Source of the DNA: Micromonospora yangpuensis
Lineage (GTDB): Bacteria; Actinomycetota; Actinomycetes; Mycobacteriales; Micromonosporaceae
Assembly: GCF_900091615.1 (NCBI RefSeq)
Contig: NZ_FMIA01000002.1
Coordinates: 806,001-870,000 of the forward strand
DNA length: 64,000 nucleotides
Direction of reading: 5' to 3'
Position numbers and translations under genes: made by a program. Shown piece after piece: positions 17,576-25,389 of this stretch. The notes under the pieces were generated by a model. It did not search any database and had not been told where the DNA came from. It was given only the letters and a program-made list of their open reading frames with translations. Position 1 is the stretch's first letter. Every line of letters starts with the position of its first letter.

Positions 17576-18340
17576 TCAGTCGGGAATCTTGAAGGTGTAC
17601 GACCAGGTGAAGCGGGATGCGGCGTGGACTCCGCGGGCGAACTCGACGGGGCGGCCGTCGTGGGTGACGGTCGTGCGGTGCAGGATCATGACCGGCTCGC
17701 CTGCGGGGAGCTGGAGTAGCTGGGCTTCCTCGGGTGTGGGCATCCGGGCTCGTACCGTTTCGGTGATCGTGTCGGGCTCCAGTCCTCGGCTGGTGAGGAT
17801 GCCGAAGCCGCCGCCTTGTCCGGCGGGGCCGGGCGTCGGGTCTACCAGCGAGGTTCCCTCGACGTCTTCCGGGCGGTAGTAGCTGGTCAGGGTGTGTGTC
17901 GGCACGTCGGCTTCGGTGACCAGGCGGGCGCGTTCGTAGACGGGTGCTCCGGGCGCGAGTCCGAGGGCTTCGGCGGTTTCGGCGTCCGCTTCGGTCAGGC
18001 GTACCTCGTTGGTCTGGTCGCCGGGCGTCCAGGTGCGGCCGGTCGCCTCGCGGTCGGCGGCGAACGCGACGAGCCCTGACTTCCACTTGCTCTTGGCGTA
18101 GCGGTCGGTGCCGAGGCGTTTCATGGCGACCCGTGGCCGGACGACGGTGCCGCGTCTGCGGACGGGCGTGACGAGTCCTTCGGCTTCGAGGACCCGAACT
18201 GCCTGACGGACGGTGTTGATGTTGACGCCGTGTTCGGTGGCGATCTCGTCCTGCTTGGGCAGGGTGCTGCCCTCGGGATGGTCGCCGCGTTGGATGGCCT
18301 CACGCAGCAGCGCGGCGAGATCCCGGTACCCGATACCCAT
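17576..18340 (-). CDS. GntR/UTRA-family repressor
   Basis: This is a 254-aa protein from ATG 18340 with GGAGGAG upstream. Residues 5-70 are the GntR winged helix (LLREAIQRGDHPEGSTLPKQ, VNINTVRQAVRVLEAEGLV). Residues 95-250 match the UTRA effector domain (APVYERARLVTEADVPTHTL, EPVMILHRTTVTHDGRPVEF). In pSAM2-type elements the equivalent protein represses transfer and replication genes. Two near-palindromic sites lie upstream between it and three divergent small genes, so autoregulation plus control of those genes is likely. YdcF follows 10 bases after its stop. Confidence 0.9.
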   Translation of the reverse strand: MGIGYRDLAALLREAIQRGDHPEGSTLPKQDEIATEHGVNINTVRQAVRVLEAEGLVTPVRRRGTVVRPRVAMKRLGTDRYAKSKWKSGLVAFAADREATGRTWTPGDQTNEVRLTEADAETAEALGLAPGAPVYERARLVTEADVPTHTLTSYYRPEDVEGTSLVDPTPGPAGQGGGFGILTSRGLEPDTITETVRARMPTPEEAQLLQLPAGEPVMILHRTTVTHDGRPVEFARGVHAASRFTWSYTFKIPD

Positions 18341-18409
18341 TGGCTCCTCCTGGCCGGTGCGCTGTGTCGAGGTATCTCTACCTAGCAAGTGTGCCCACCC
18401 GTTCAACAT

Positions 18410-18423
18410 TAGAGCTAGTTCTA
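18410..18423. promoter_or_regulatory. GntR operator 1
   Basis: TAGAGCTAGTTCTA is a near-perfect 14-bp palindrome and is repeated exactly at 18453-18466. It lies 70 bases upstream of the GntR start. Confidence 0.65.
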
Positions 18424-18453
18424 TTGACAGCACCATGGTCGATCGGGTCACAT
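18424..18453 (+). promoter_or_regulatory. Candidate promoter between the two operators
   Basis: A consensus -35 TTGACA at 18424-18429 directly abuts operator 1. A weak -10 (TCACAT, 18448-18453) would touch operator 2. A repressor bound at either site would block polymerase. It would serve the three small plus-strand genes starting at 18695. Confidence 0.45.
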
Positions 18454-18466
18454 AGAGCTAGTTCTA
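18453..18466. promoter_or_regulatory. GntR operator 2
   Basis: This is an exact second copy of the 14-bp operator palindrome, 43 bases (start to start) from the first. Confidence 0.65.
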
Positions 18467-18694
18467 ATGCCTGGCTGGTGGGAGAGCGTGATGCGTGGCC
18501 CTGCGGAAGTTCCGACCGTCTCCAGATCATCCTCGATCCCACCCGGGGGCACCGCCCAGGCCATCGTGCCCGGTGCGTGTTGAGGCTGGCCCGGGGTGGG
18601 TGCTGGCGTGGGATCTCGACCCGAACGACATCCCCGGAATGGCCCGCCCGCCTCGGTGCCGCCCCGGCCGAAGCCGGGGACGGTACTGCCGCCG

Positions 18695-18970
18695 ATGCCC
18701 GGTGACCTGGTGTTCCTCGGCCGGCGGGCGTCGGTGCAGTTCGGCGGGGACCGGGGGTTGTGGCTGCGGGTGATGTCGGTGTGCGACAAGCCGACGTACC
18801 ACGGCTGGGTGTGGTTGACGGGTTATGTCATCGACCGGGCCACCGGTGAGGCCACCGGGCGGCGGGAGGTCTTCGTTCAGCTCGCCGGCCTGCACGTCGA
18901 GCTGCTTGCCAGGGGTAGCCGGACCCGGCGACCCGATGTCTCACGGGGGACGGTGAACCGGCGTGTTTGA
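18695..18970 (+). CDS. Small ICE-type protein, 91 aa
   Basis: ATG 18695 begins MPGDLVFLGRRASVQFGGDR. The protein is beta-rich, with VCDKPTYHGWVWLTGYVIDR and TGRREVFVQLAGL. The next protein shows the same pattern (EWVWVEGFKLDATGRRGPQT), so the two are tandem paralogs. They overlap by 8 bases. Paired small proteins like these sit downstream of GntR operators in actinomycete integrative elements; no function is known. Confidence 0.65.
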   Translation: MPGDLVFLGRRASVQFGGDRGLWLRVMSVCDKPTYHGWVWLTGYVIDRATGEATGRREVFVQLAGLHVELLARGSRTRRPDVSRGTVNRRV

Positions 18971-19205
18971 CGTGCGCGTACAGCTCGGTGCGGTGCTGCG
19001 GATCGCGGCGGACGACCGGTTCCGGCCGGCGGACGGGCCGGTGACGGTGTGGGTGACCGGCGTGCGGCTGGTGAGCAACCGGCCGGAGTGCGACGAGTGG
19101 GTCTGGGTCGAGGGCTTCAAGCTCGACGCCACCGGCCGCCGTGGGCCGCAGACCCAGATCCTGGTACGCGCTGCGCTGCTGCCGGCCAGGGTGGCGGACC
19201 GGTGA
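18963..19205 (+). CDS. Small ICE-type protein, paralog of upstream gene
   Basis: This 80-aa protein starts at GTG 18963 (MFDVRVQLGAVLRIAADD). It shares the W-V-W-x-x-G-x-x-x-D-x-x-G pattern with the preceding protein. Its last four bases overlap the next gene (GTGA), so the three small genes form one coupled unit. Confidence 0.65.
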   Translation: MFDVRVQLGAVLRIAADDRFRPADGPVTVWVTGVRLVSNRPECDEWVWVEGFKLDATGRRGPQTQILVRAALLPARVADR

Positions 19206-19450
19206 CCACGTATCTGTCGGCGACCATCGCACAGCAGTTGCGCGCGGCACAGGCGCGGTTGGACCGGCACACGCCGTCGAGCGCCGACGGGCGCTGCTCC
19301 GGCTGCGCCGAGGTCGGCCCGTGTCCGCAGCGGCGGGCGGCCTTGCGGGTCTTCGGCCGGTACGGGCGGCTACCGCGCCGGTGGCCGAGGGCGACCCGGC
19401 CGGAACAGATCAACCGCACGTCGTCCTGGTCGTGGCTGTGCCGGGAGTGA
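19202..19450 (+). CDS. Small Cys-containing ICE-type protein, 82 aa
   Basis: GTG 19202 begins MTTYLSATIAQQLRAAQARL. A CSGCAEVGPC cluster at about residues 33-42 could bind a metal. The C-terminus is basic and Trp-containing. It is the third gene of the small-gene unit and the last gene before the tRNA. No function is known. Confidence 0.6.
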   Translation: MTTYLSATIAQQLRAAQARLDRHTPSSADGRCSGCAEVGPCPQRRAALRVFGRYGRLPRRWPRATRPEQINRTSSWSWLCRE

Positions 19451-19560
19451 ACGCCGAACGACTGTGCCGGCCTCAACGCAAGGGCCTGCTTGCCGAGTGC
19501 CGGACTCGTCACGGTGCCACGTTGGTGTTGGAGAGTATCCGCAGGTCAGATCGCGTTCAT

Positions 19561-19616
19561 GCTGGTCTTTGAGGTGCCCCCGGCAGGATTCGAACCTGCG
19601 ACACACGGTTTAGGAA
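19561..19616. repeat. attR: 56-bp direct repeat
   Basis: This copy matches 13763-13818 base for base. It overlaps the 3' half of the intact tRNA-Arg, from the anticodon loop to 14 bases past the discriminator base. Confidence 0.85.
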
Positions 19617-19647
19617 ACCGATGCTCTATCCCCTGAGCTACGAGGGC
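19575..19647 (-). tRNA. tRNA-Arg (anticodon CCT)
   Basis: This is a 73-base cloverleaf on the minus strand. The acceptor arm pairs GCCCTCG with CGGGGGC (one G-T pair), the D-arm is AGCTCAGGGGATAGAGC-like, the anticodon loop is TTCCTAA, and the T-arm is GCAGGTTCGAATCCTGC. CCA is not encoded. It is the target of the 5.8-kb element, whose insertion leaves it intact. Confidence 0.95.
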
Positions 19648-19868
19648 GCGAGGGCCTAGTCTAGCGACCTGGGGGTTCACCTGGGGTGGCAGGGAGTGGC
19701 CCGCGTTCGCCCACGTTCGCCGGAACCCCGTTCGCCCAGCCCAGGACCACACACCGAGCACACGAACCCCCGTTTGCGACCGGCGGTCGGCCATGGTGAC
19801 CCACGTTGGCACCGGTTCACCCCGGTTGGCATCCGCTGGAGAGCACACACCGCGCACATCATCGAAGA

Positions 19869-20042
19869 TCATGGAAGGGCTAGCCGCTCCCCCGGCTGGG
19901 CACCGCCTTGCACGGGGGATTCCGGAAAGGTCGCGACCAGCCACGCGGCAGCCGGGTCGTCGATGTCGCGAGTCAGGTCCGCCGGGTCGAGGAAGACGAC
20001 ATCGACGTCGCCCACGGACGACGGGTCGAAGCCACGTCGTCC
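19869..20042 (-). pseudogene. Fragment of a nucleotidyltransferase-like gene
   Basis: An open stretch on the minus strand reads RRGFDPSSVGDVDVVFLDPA then DLTRDIDDPAAAWLVATFPE before a stop. The G-D-V-D-V-V-F-x-D-P-A-D-L pattern is typical of DUF925-type nucleotidyltransferase proteins, but the N-terminal half and C-terminus are missing. The fragment breaks off right beside the next gene's 3' end, consistent with a recombination junction. Confidence 0.5.
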
Positions 20043-20070
20043 GTGAGCCGGTCACCCGCGCTCGGCTGGT

Positions 20071-20526
20071 TCATTGGGTGATGGAGTCGTCTATGCCGTA
20101 GTGGCTCCACCAGGTAGACCGGTGTCTGCGGAGTGTGCCCCCGACGCGAGTCAACAGGAGCCAGTTGCCGTTCTGGACCAGCGCCGCGTCCTCCTGCCGG
20201 GCGGCCAACACCCGTGCCACGGCCTTCATCATGTTCGGGATCCCCTTGTCGACCAGGTCGTCTGCCCGCATGGAGAAGTCGATGTCGACGTACGTCTCCG
20301 GCTCCCACTCCCAGCGGGCACCGTCGTCGGCCTCGGCATCGAAATAGCCATGGCTGCCTGAGGAAACGATCAACGCGTACCCGCGGGTGTCGTAGAGGCG
20401 GGCACTGAGCAGCCGTGGGTTGGTGCCGCTCGGCCTGGGCTTCTCGGCGGGTTCGGCTGCCACGAGATCAGCAACGTGGTCCAGGGGCAGGTCACCGGCC
20501 AGGGTCAACCTGAACTCGACAGCCAT
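20071..20526 (-). CDS. SitI3-like candidate immunity protein
   Basis: This 151-aa protein starts MAVEFRLTLAGDLPLDHVAD, resembling SitI3-family immunity proteins of polymorphic toxin systems, with a conserved YVDIDFSMRADDL-like region at residues 80-95. It is cytoplasmic, with no signal peptide. It lies 14 bases downstream of a toxin-domain gene, the expected immunity position. Family assignment is from memory. Confidence 0.6.
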   Translation of the reverse strand: MAVEFRLTLAGDLPLDHVADLVAAEPAEKPRPSGTNPRLLSARLYDTRGYALIVSSGSHGYFDAEADDGARWEWEPETYVDIDFSMRADDLVDKGIPNMMKAVARVLAARQEDAALVQNGNWLLLTRVGGTLRRHRSTWWSHYGIDDSITQ

Positions 20527-20540
20527 CTCCGCGCCTCTCC

Positions 20541-20951
20541 TCAGTCTCGACGGACGATCTGCACGATCGCGCCGCTCGGCGTTACCGCGACGAGTTCCTT
20601 CAGCCTCTCGACGGGCCAGGTGTCAAACTGTGTCCGCAGGGCCGCGAGGTCTCCGTGCCAGTCGTGCAGGTTCAGCACCACGCGTTGGGTCTGCTCCTTG
20701 TCGACCTTGGCGCGGACCTCGCTCCAGACGCCCCGCACCGGCTTGCCGAGAGTGGGCGAATAGCAGTCGAACACATGACCCTCGATCAGGTAGTCCGGGT
20801 CTTTGTTCGGGTTGCCGGAGTCGCCGGTACGGAGCCGGGCGTCGGCGATCTCCTGCCTGGTGGGGTTCTGGTGGACCCGGTAACTCTTGCTGGCGACTAT
20901 ATCGGCGCATTCGTTTTCAAGCTCCAACGGACGCCGCCCGTCGTCGTCCAA
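20541..20951 (-). CDS. CdiA-type C-terminal toxin domain, detached
   Basis: This 136-aa stretch is almost exactly a toxin tip: LELENECADIVASKSYRVHQ, then NPTRQEIADAR, DPDYLIEGHVFDCYSP and RGVWSEVRAKV. These match the restriction-endonuclease-like CdiA C-terminal nuclease family, with likely catalytic D/E-x-K positions in DYLIEG and EVRAK. The only nearby start is TTG 20951, and the same frame stays open upstream for over 150 bases into the preceding gene without an ATG. It therefore looks like the C-terminal end of a longer effector. Its neighbour downstream is the immunity candidate. Confidence 0.7.
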   Translation of the reverse strand: MDDDGRRPLELENECADIVASKSYRVHQNPTRQEIADARLRTGDSGNPNKDPDYLIEGHVFDCYSPTLGKPVRGVWSEVRAKVDKEQTQRVVLNLHDWHGDLAALRTQFDTWPVERLKELVAVTPSGAIVQIVRRD

Positions 20952-21106
20952 CCGGGGTGGAATTCTGGTTCTCGGACCGGTCGGCGTCCCGCCCGGGACA
21001 CCGGTTGGCTGTCTGGTCCAGGGCGTGCCGTGGTCATGGTCAGCTGATGGGGTGTCGCCGTGCTGGGAAGGGGTGGGGCTGGCCGGTGGGTGACCGCCAG
21101 CCCCTG

Positions 21107-21634
21107 TCAGTTTCCCGACGAGCCCAATTGCCGGGCCTGCGCGATCGCCGCTTCGATGGCCTGCCGGGCCCCGCCGGTGCGCGCAACCACCAGCACCAGG
21201 ACCTGCTTGATGGCTTCCAAGGCCTGCAGCAGCGGCCCGGGCTGCCCGCCCTGCAGGACCATGGCGACGAGTTGCTGCGCCTCACCGACTCCGGTGATGG
21301 CCCCGGTCGCCGCGTCACGAGCGGCGTCCACGGCGCTCTGCACGGGCGCCAGCCCGGCGATCGTCTCCTGCGGGGTGGCCTCGTTCGGCACCGCCGCGGT
21401 GGCCTTCGTCGCCTCACCGATCGAACCGGCGAGACTTCCCAGGCCGCCCTGGATACTCGTGATCGCGTTGCGGACCCGCGCCACACCCGCCGCCACGGCG
21501 AGGAAGCCCGCGCCCGCGGCCCGCAGCGCCACCTCCTGCGCTTGGCTGTCGGCCGCGGCTGCTAACCCCTGGGCGCGTTCGACCCCGGCCATCAACGCAC
21601 GGAGCTCACCGGTGATCTTCTCGATCTGTGACAC
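21107..21634 (-). CDS. DUF6244 helical protein, probable toxin N-terminus
   Basis: This 175-aa protein starts at GTG 21634 (MSQIEKITGELRALMAGVER). It is almost all helix, Ala-rich, with PQETIAGLAPVQSAVDAARD and AIKQVLVLVVARTGGARQAI, matching DUF6244, which in actinomycetes usually forms the N-terminus of longer effectors with a C-terminal enzyme domain. Here it stops at TGA 21107-21109, while the toxin frame is open through the same spot. A one-base shift would fuse the two. Confidence 0.7.
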   Translation of the reverse strand: MSQIEKITGELRALMAGVERAQGLAAAADSQAQEVALRAAGAGFLAVAAGVARVRNAITSIQGGLGSLAGSIGEATKATAAVPNEATPQETIAGLAPVQSAVDAARDAATGAITGVGEAQQLVAMVLQGGQPGPLLQALEAIKQVLVLVVARTGGARQAIEAAIAQARQLGSSGN

Positions 21635-21935
21635 GTGGCCGGCGCCCCAATCGACGTTAATGAAAGTGCTTGATGCCTGAACCTACCGGGCTACTCGCGA
21701 GGCCACCAGACACCAGCGAGGCGGTCGGCACCGCCGGCAGCCACCGCGATGCAAGCAGCCGCATGAGCAGGTTCCGGTCCAGATTCCAACTCTTGGGGTG
21801 GGAACTGTGGCTGTCGTGTCCGGCGGTCGACATGTCAGCATCGACGGGACGGCGGTGCGGGTGTTCGCGTCGGGAGGCTCGGTGGGTAATCGCAAGCGCA
21901 GTGGCCGTCGGCAGCGGAGGGAGCCGATCCGCCGG

Positions 21936-22772
21936 ATGATCCCGCCCACCCGCGTGCCCGGCAGCCGGCGCCCTCACCGCCCGGACGAGACGGCGCTAAT
22001 GCCGGTCTACGAATACAGCCCCATGTTTGGACGGCTCGTCGACGCGCCGGTGGAGATGGTGCCGCTGCTCGCCGTCCTAGCCGTTCTACACCAAGCGCAG
22101 AGCGGCATGCCGGTTGGTACCTGTGTCCCGACGAGTCATCAGGTCAGTGGGGCGCTGCGGCACCTCGGCTTCGAGGCCGAGCCGGTCGCCGCGTGCGCGA
22201 CGCTGTACCGGGTGACCGACACGATCACCGAGGTGTCCGAGGTTGGCGTGTGGAAACGACCACCGGTTGTCCACCCCGACGGCACTACCAATGGCCACAT
22301 GGTCGTGTGGACGCCATCGTTCGCGCAGCTCGTGGACGCCACCCTGGTGCAGGACCCGCTTCTGCTGGCCGCCGCCCAAGCTGACCCGGTCTACTCGACG
22401 CCAGTGTTCGTCGAGGTCCCCACCGACCGGAGGGAGTTCCTCACGGCTCAGCCCGTCGCCAGGCTAGACGATCACCTGTACGCGTCGTGGGTCCTGCTGC
22501 CAGATTGGACCCGACGGATGGACCCGGTGCTGGAAGGGAAGGCCAGCACGGTCGTGGAACTCGGCGCACTCGGTCTGGCCACCGACGCGCTCCGCCTCAT
22601 CGCAGCGGTCGGAGAAGATCGGGATCTGGACGCTCTACCGGTCCGGTGTCCTCGGCTCGGGGCGCTTCTTCAAGGTAAGGAACAGCTACCGAAGTTGCCA
22701 GCCGAGCCACCCTCGCATCTTGACCCTGACGTGGGCGCAGCTCCGATGAACATATCGCGAGAGTCTCGATGA
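21936..22772 (+). CDS. Hypothetical protein, 278 aa
   Basis: The start is uncertain: ATG 21936, ATG 21999 (MPVYEYSPMFGRLVDAPVEM) and GTG 21798 are all in frame. The body is soluble with mixed composition and lacks any motif I recognise; VWTPSFAQLVDATLVQDPLL and CATLYRVTDTITEVSEVGVW are typical parts. It has normal GC-rich codon use and is likely a real gene. Flanking genes do not suggest a role. Confidence 0.6.
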   Translation: MIPPTRVPGSRRPHRPDETALMPVYEYSPMFGRLVDAPVEMVPLLAVLAVLHQAQSGMPVGTCVPTSHQVSGALRHLGFEAEPVAACATLYRVTDTITEVSEVGVWKRPPVVHPDGTTNGHMVVWTPSFAQLVDATLVQDPLLLAAAQADPVYSTPVFVEVPTDRREFLTAQPVARLDDHLYASWVLLPDWTRRMDPVLEGKASTVVELGALGLATDALRLIAAVGEDRDLDALPVRCPRLGALLQGKEQLPKLPAEPPSHLDPDVGAAPMNISRESR

Positions 22773-22940
22773 GCTCGCCGGCGGCGGGTGTTCAGTCGTG
22801 ATCGCCATTCTGCGCGGACCGCTGGGGTGTCGTGGAGTTCGGATAGACAACCGGCGCGTTAGGGTGCCAGGGCCCCTCGCCCGCTTCTGACCGATGTTGC
22901 GAGGTCCGGAATCTGGTGGACTCCCCGGGGAGAGGTGATT

Positions 22941-23423
22941 GTGACTGCGAAGCCGACCATTGCCGCGCTGGCGGTTGTCTCCACCGCGTCGGGTGAGGTG
23001 GTGTTCGTACGGCAGCAGCGTGGCCCGTACGCGGGGTGGCTGCTGCTGCCGGGCGGCAAGGTGGAGTTCGGGGAGTCGGCGCACGATGCGGCCCGCCGAG
23101 AGACGGTGGAGGAATCCGGTTTCGAGGTCAGCGAGCTGACGCCGACGGGGGTGTACGAGATTCGCGCCGAGGACGGGTCATACCACTTCGTGATGATCGC
23201 GTTCCGTGCCGGGACCGCGACGCGGGTAACCGCCGGTGGGCATCATGTGGACGGGGTGTTGCAGGCCTCGGTGGATGAGGTGCAGCCGCACCCGACGGTG
23301 ATGCGAATCCTCAACGACGCCGGCGTCGCCAGCTACCCGGCCCAGGACATCGAACAAGGCCTGCGCCGGAACGGTATTCTGATGGATGGGCATCTAATAG
23401 CAACCACGGCTGCTTTGGCCTGA
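22941..23423 (+). CDS. NUDIX hydrolase, 160 aa
   Basis: The Nudix box is complete (GGKVEFGESAHDAARRETVE followed by ESGFEV), around residues 39-64. GTG 22941 is favoured over GTG 22935 because AGAGG then sits five bases upstream. The C-terminal extension has ILMDGHLIATTAALA. It hydrolyses a nucleoside diphosphate linked to some moiety; the substrate is unknown. It is convergent with a second NUDIX gene. Confidence 0.85.
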   Translation: MTAKPTIAALAVVSTASGEVVFVRQQRGPYAGWLLLPGGKVEFGESAHDAARRETVEESGFEVSELTPTGVYEIRAEDGSYHFVMIAFRAGTATRVTAGGHHVDGVLQASVDEVQPHPTVMRILNDAGVASYPAQDIEQGLRRNGILMDGHLIATTAALA

Positions 23424-23484
23424 GGGGTTGACTGGCAGTCTTCCGCCGAGCGGAATCCCACTGGACTCCACCGTCCCTCCTTGC

Positions 23485-23955
23485 TCAACCGATGTACGGC
23501 GTCGCCCGCTCCTCGAGGGCATGGTCGATACGCAGCCGCATCGAGGGGTGGATGTCCAACTGGTTGAGCTCGGCGGGGTTCACCCAGCGGACCTGACGCG
23601 ACTCGCTGGAGGTCTCCAGTTGCCCGCCGACGGGCCGGGCGGTGAAGCAGATCGAGAACTGCTGGCGTACTTCACCGTCGTCGTAGGCCATCACGTGGTG
23701 GGGGTTGGTGTAGATCCCGACCAGGCCGATGACCTCCACCTCGATGCCGGTCTCCTCGCGCACCTCCCGCACCACCGTGCCGGAGATCGACTCGCCGATG
23801 TCGTGACCACCGCCGGGCAGCGCCCACAGGTTGTTGTCGGTGCGATGGATCATCAACAGCTCACCGCGCTGGTTACGCACCGCCGCCACAACCGACGGCA
23901 CCACGCTGTTGGCAGCTGGCGCACTGGGGTCGTTGAAGTAGTCACGGCGCGCCAT
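23485..23955 (-). CDS. NUDIX hydrolase, 156 aa
   Basis: It begins MARRDYFNDPSAPAANSVVP, a start common in actinomycete NUDIX proteins. The box GGGHDIGESISGTVVREVRE then ETGIEV is complete, at about residues 48-73. It is of ADP-ribose/MutT-like size. It is convergent with the NUDIX gene at 22941, but the two are not close paralogs outside the box. Confidence 0.85.
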   Translation of the reverse strand: MARRDYFNDPSAPAANSVVPSVVAAVRNQRGELLMIHRTDNNLWALPGGGHDIGESISGTVVREVREETGIEVEVIGLVGIYTNPHHVMAYDDGEVRQQFSICFTARPVGGQLETSSESRQVRWVNPAELNQLDIHPSMRLRIDHALEERATPYIG

Positions 23956-24045
23956 CCGTCATCTCCCGTCGAATGCGGCTACCCGCGCATCGATACCGCA
24001 GTGAGCTCCGCCTAGCTCAGCTGCACCCTGAGTAGGGTCAGCTTC

Positions 24046-24381
24046 ATGAATGAGGTCCTATATGTGTATACCGCTGCGGGCAGTCTGGAGGTCGCGCGGC
24101 GGTTGGTCCAGGGCGCGGTGCGGGAGCGGTTGGCGGCTGGTGGCCAGGTCGTGGGGCCGGCCGAGTCAGCCTTCTGGCATGAGGGGTCTTTTGGCACCGG
24201 CCAGGAGTGGCAGGTGGTGCTCAGGTCCAGCGCCGGAGCGTATCCCCAGTTGGAGAGCTACCTGAGGAAGCATCACGAGTGGTCCAACCCGGAGATCGTC
24301 GCGCTGCCAGCGGTCGCTGGTTCACGGCCATACCTGCAGTGGGTGCGCGGTGTCACCGAAACCGCCGGTGAGGGTGGATGA
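24046..24381 (+). CDS. CutA1-like protein
   Basis: This 111-aa protein has the CutA/PII-like ferredoxin fold pattern: VLYVYTAAGSLEVARRLVQG at the start, WQVVLRSSAGAYPQLESYLR in the middle, and the signature HHEWSNPEIVALPAVAG then YLQWV at the end. CutA1 proteins are trimers linked to divalent-cation tolerance, though their precise role is unclear. The central SAFWHEGSFG replaces the usual S-x-Y-x-W-x-G, so it is a divergent member. Confidence 0.75.
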   Translation: MNEVLYVYTAAGSLEVARRLVQGAVRERLAAGGQVVGPAESAFWHEGSFGTGQEWQVVLRSSAGAYPQLESYLRKHHEWSNPEIVALPAVAGSRPYLQWVRGVTETAGEGG

Positions 24382-24474
24382 GGCGACTGCCCTACAAGGT
24401 GACGCGCGTCGGTAGACCTTGTCTCGACGCTCGGTCGAAGGTGAATGGCAGCGAGGCGATTGAGCAGCTGCCCT

Positions 24475-25389
24475 TCAGCGAGGGCCTCCGCCAGGGGAGT
24501 TGGTGAATCGGATGTGAGCGCCGCTGTGCCCGACGGTGTGGGAGCCGGCGTGGACGGCGGCGGTGATGGCGTCGGGTAGCGGGGTATGGCGGGCGAGGTC
24601 CACGGCGAGAGAGCCGAGGAAGGCGTCGCCGGCTCCGGTGGTGTCGACGACCGGGACGGCAGGTGCCGGCACGGTGCCGGATCCATGGGGGTGGGTGAAG
24701 GCGGCGCCGTTGGGGCCTGCGGTGACGACGACGGTACGAGGGCCGAGGCGTTGCAGTGCGGCGGCGGATTCGAGCGGGTTGCCGGCGGTGGTGCGCAGGA
24801 TGGTGGCGGCTTCGTGTTGATTGACCACGAGGACGTCGAGTTCCGCGAGCAGCCGGGGGTCGAGGTCAGGGTTAGGGACGAGATTGCCAATGACGATCGG
24901 CGCGCGGCGGTGGCTCAGCAGTGTGGTTACGGGCTCGGGTGGCAGGTCGAGCTGCACGATCACGGCTTCCGCAGCGAGGCCGGCGGTGGCTCGGTGTATG
25001 TCGTCGGTGGTGAGTTCGGTGGCGGGTGAGAGTGCGAGGGTGATGTAGCTTTCGCCGTCTGGGGTGACCTCGATGATGGCCGCGCCGGTGGTGGCGTCGG
25101 GGACGAGCCGGACGCGGCGGGTGTCGACCCTGGCGTCGGTCAGTGTTGCGGTGATCTGGTGGCCCCAGGTGTCCGCGCCGACGTTGGCGATCAGGGCGGC
25201 GCGCCCGCCGTGGCGGGCGGCAGCGATGGCCTGGTTGAGGCTTTTGCCTCCGGCATTGGCGGTCAGAGGCGAGCCGATGGCGGTGCGGCCGGGTCGGGCA
25301 CGGTGGGGTACATGGATGGTCAGGTCGATGTTGGCCCGGCCGACGAAGGCGGCATCGACCCTGCCACCGGCCCCGCTGCTGTCGGTCAC
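24475..25389 (-). CDS. PfkB/ribokinase-family carbohydrate kinase
   Basis: This is a 304-aa protein. It has the N-terminal sugar-binding GRANIDLTIHVP and GGKSLNQAIAAARHGG (PfkB signature 1). The C-terminal ATP/catalytic signature is VVDTTGAGDAFLGSLAVDLA, with the catalytic Asp in GAGD. Closest in style to ribokinases, but the substrate could be another sugar or nucleoside. ATGA overlap with the upstream XRE/TPR regulator makes the two one operon, so that regulator probably acts on or responds to this pathway. Confidence 0.9.
   Translation of the reverse strand: MTDSSGAGGRVDAAFVGRANIDLTIHVPHRARPGRTAIGSPLTANAGGKSLNQAIAAARHGGRAALIANVGADTWGHQITATLTDARVDTRRVRLVPDATTGAAIIEVTPDGESYITLALSPATELTTDDIHRATAGLAAEAVIVQLDLPPEPVTTLLSHRRAPIVIGNLVPNPDLDPRLLAELDVLVVNQHEAATILRTTAGNPLESAAALQRLGPRTVVVTAGPNGAAFTHPHGSGTVPAPAVPVVDTTGAGDAFLGSLAVDLARHTPLPDAITAAVHAGSHTVGHSGAHIRFTNSPGGGPR

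Larger units (their letters stand above)
13763..19616. mobile_element. Integrated element without integrase, tRNA-Arg site
   Basis: A 5.8-kb segment is bounded by the 56-bp repeats, with the intact tRNA at the right end. Contents are a hypothetical gene plus an XRE-metallopeptidase gene of lower GC, YdcF, a GntR repressor with two operators, and three small genes of the kind seen in actinomycete integrative elements. There is no integrase, excisionase, replication or transfer gene. It therefore fits a cis-mobilizable remnant that would need a related element for excision. Confidence 0.7.
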
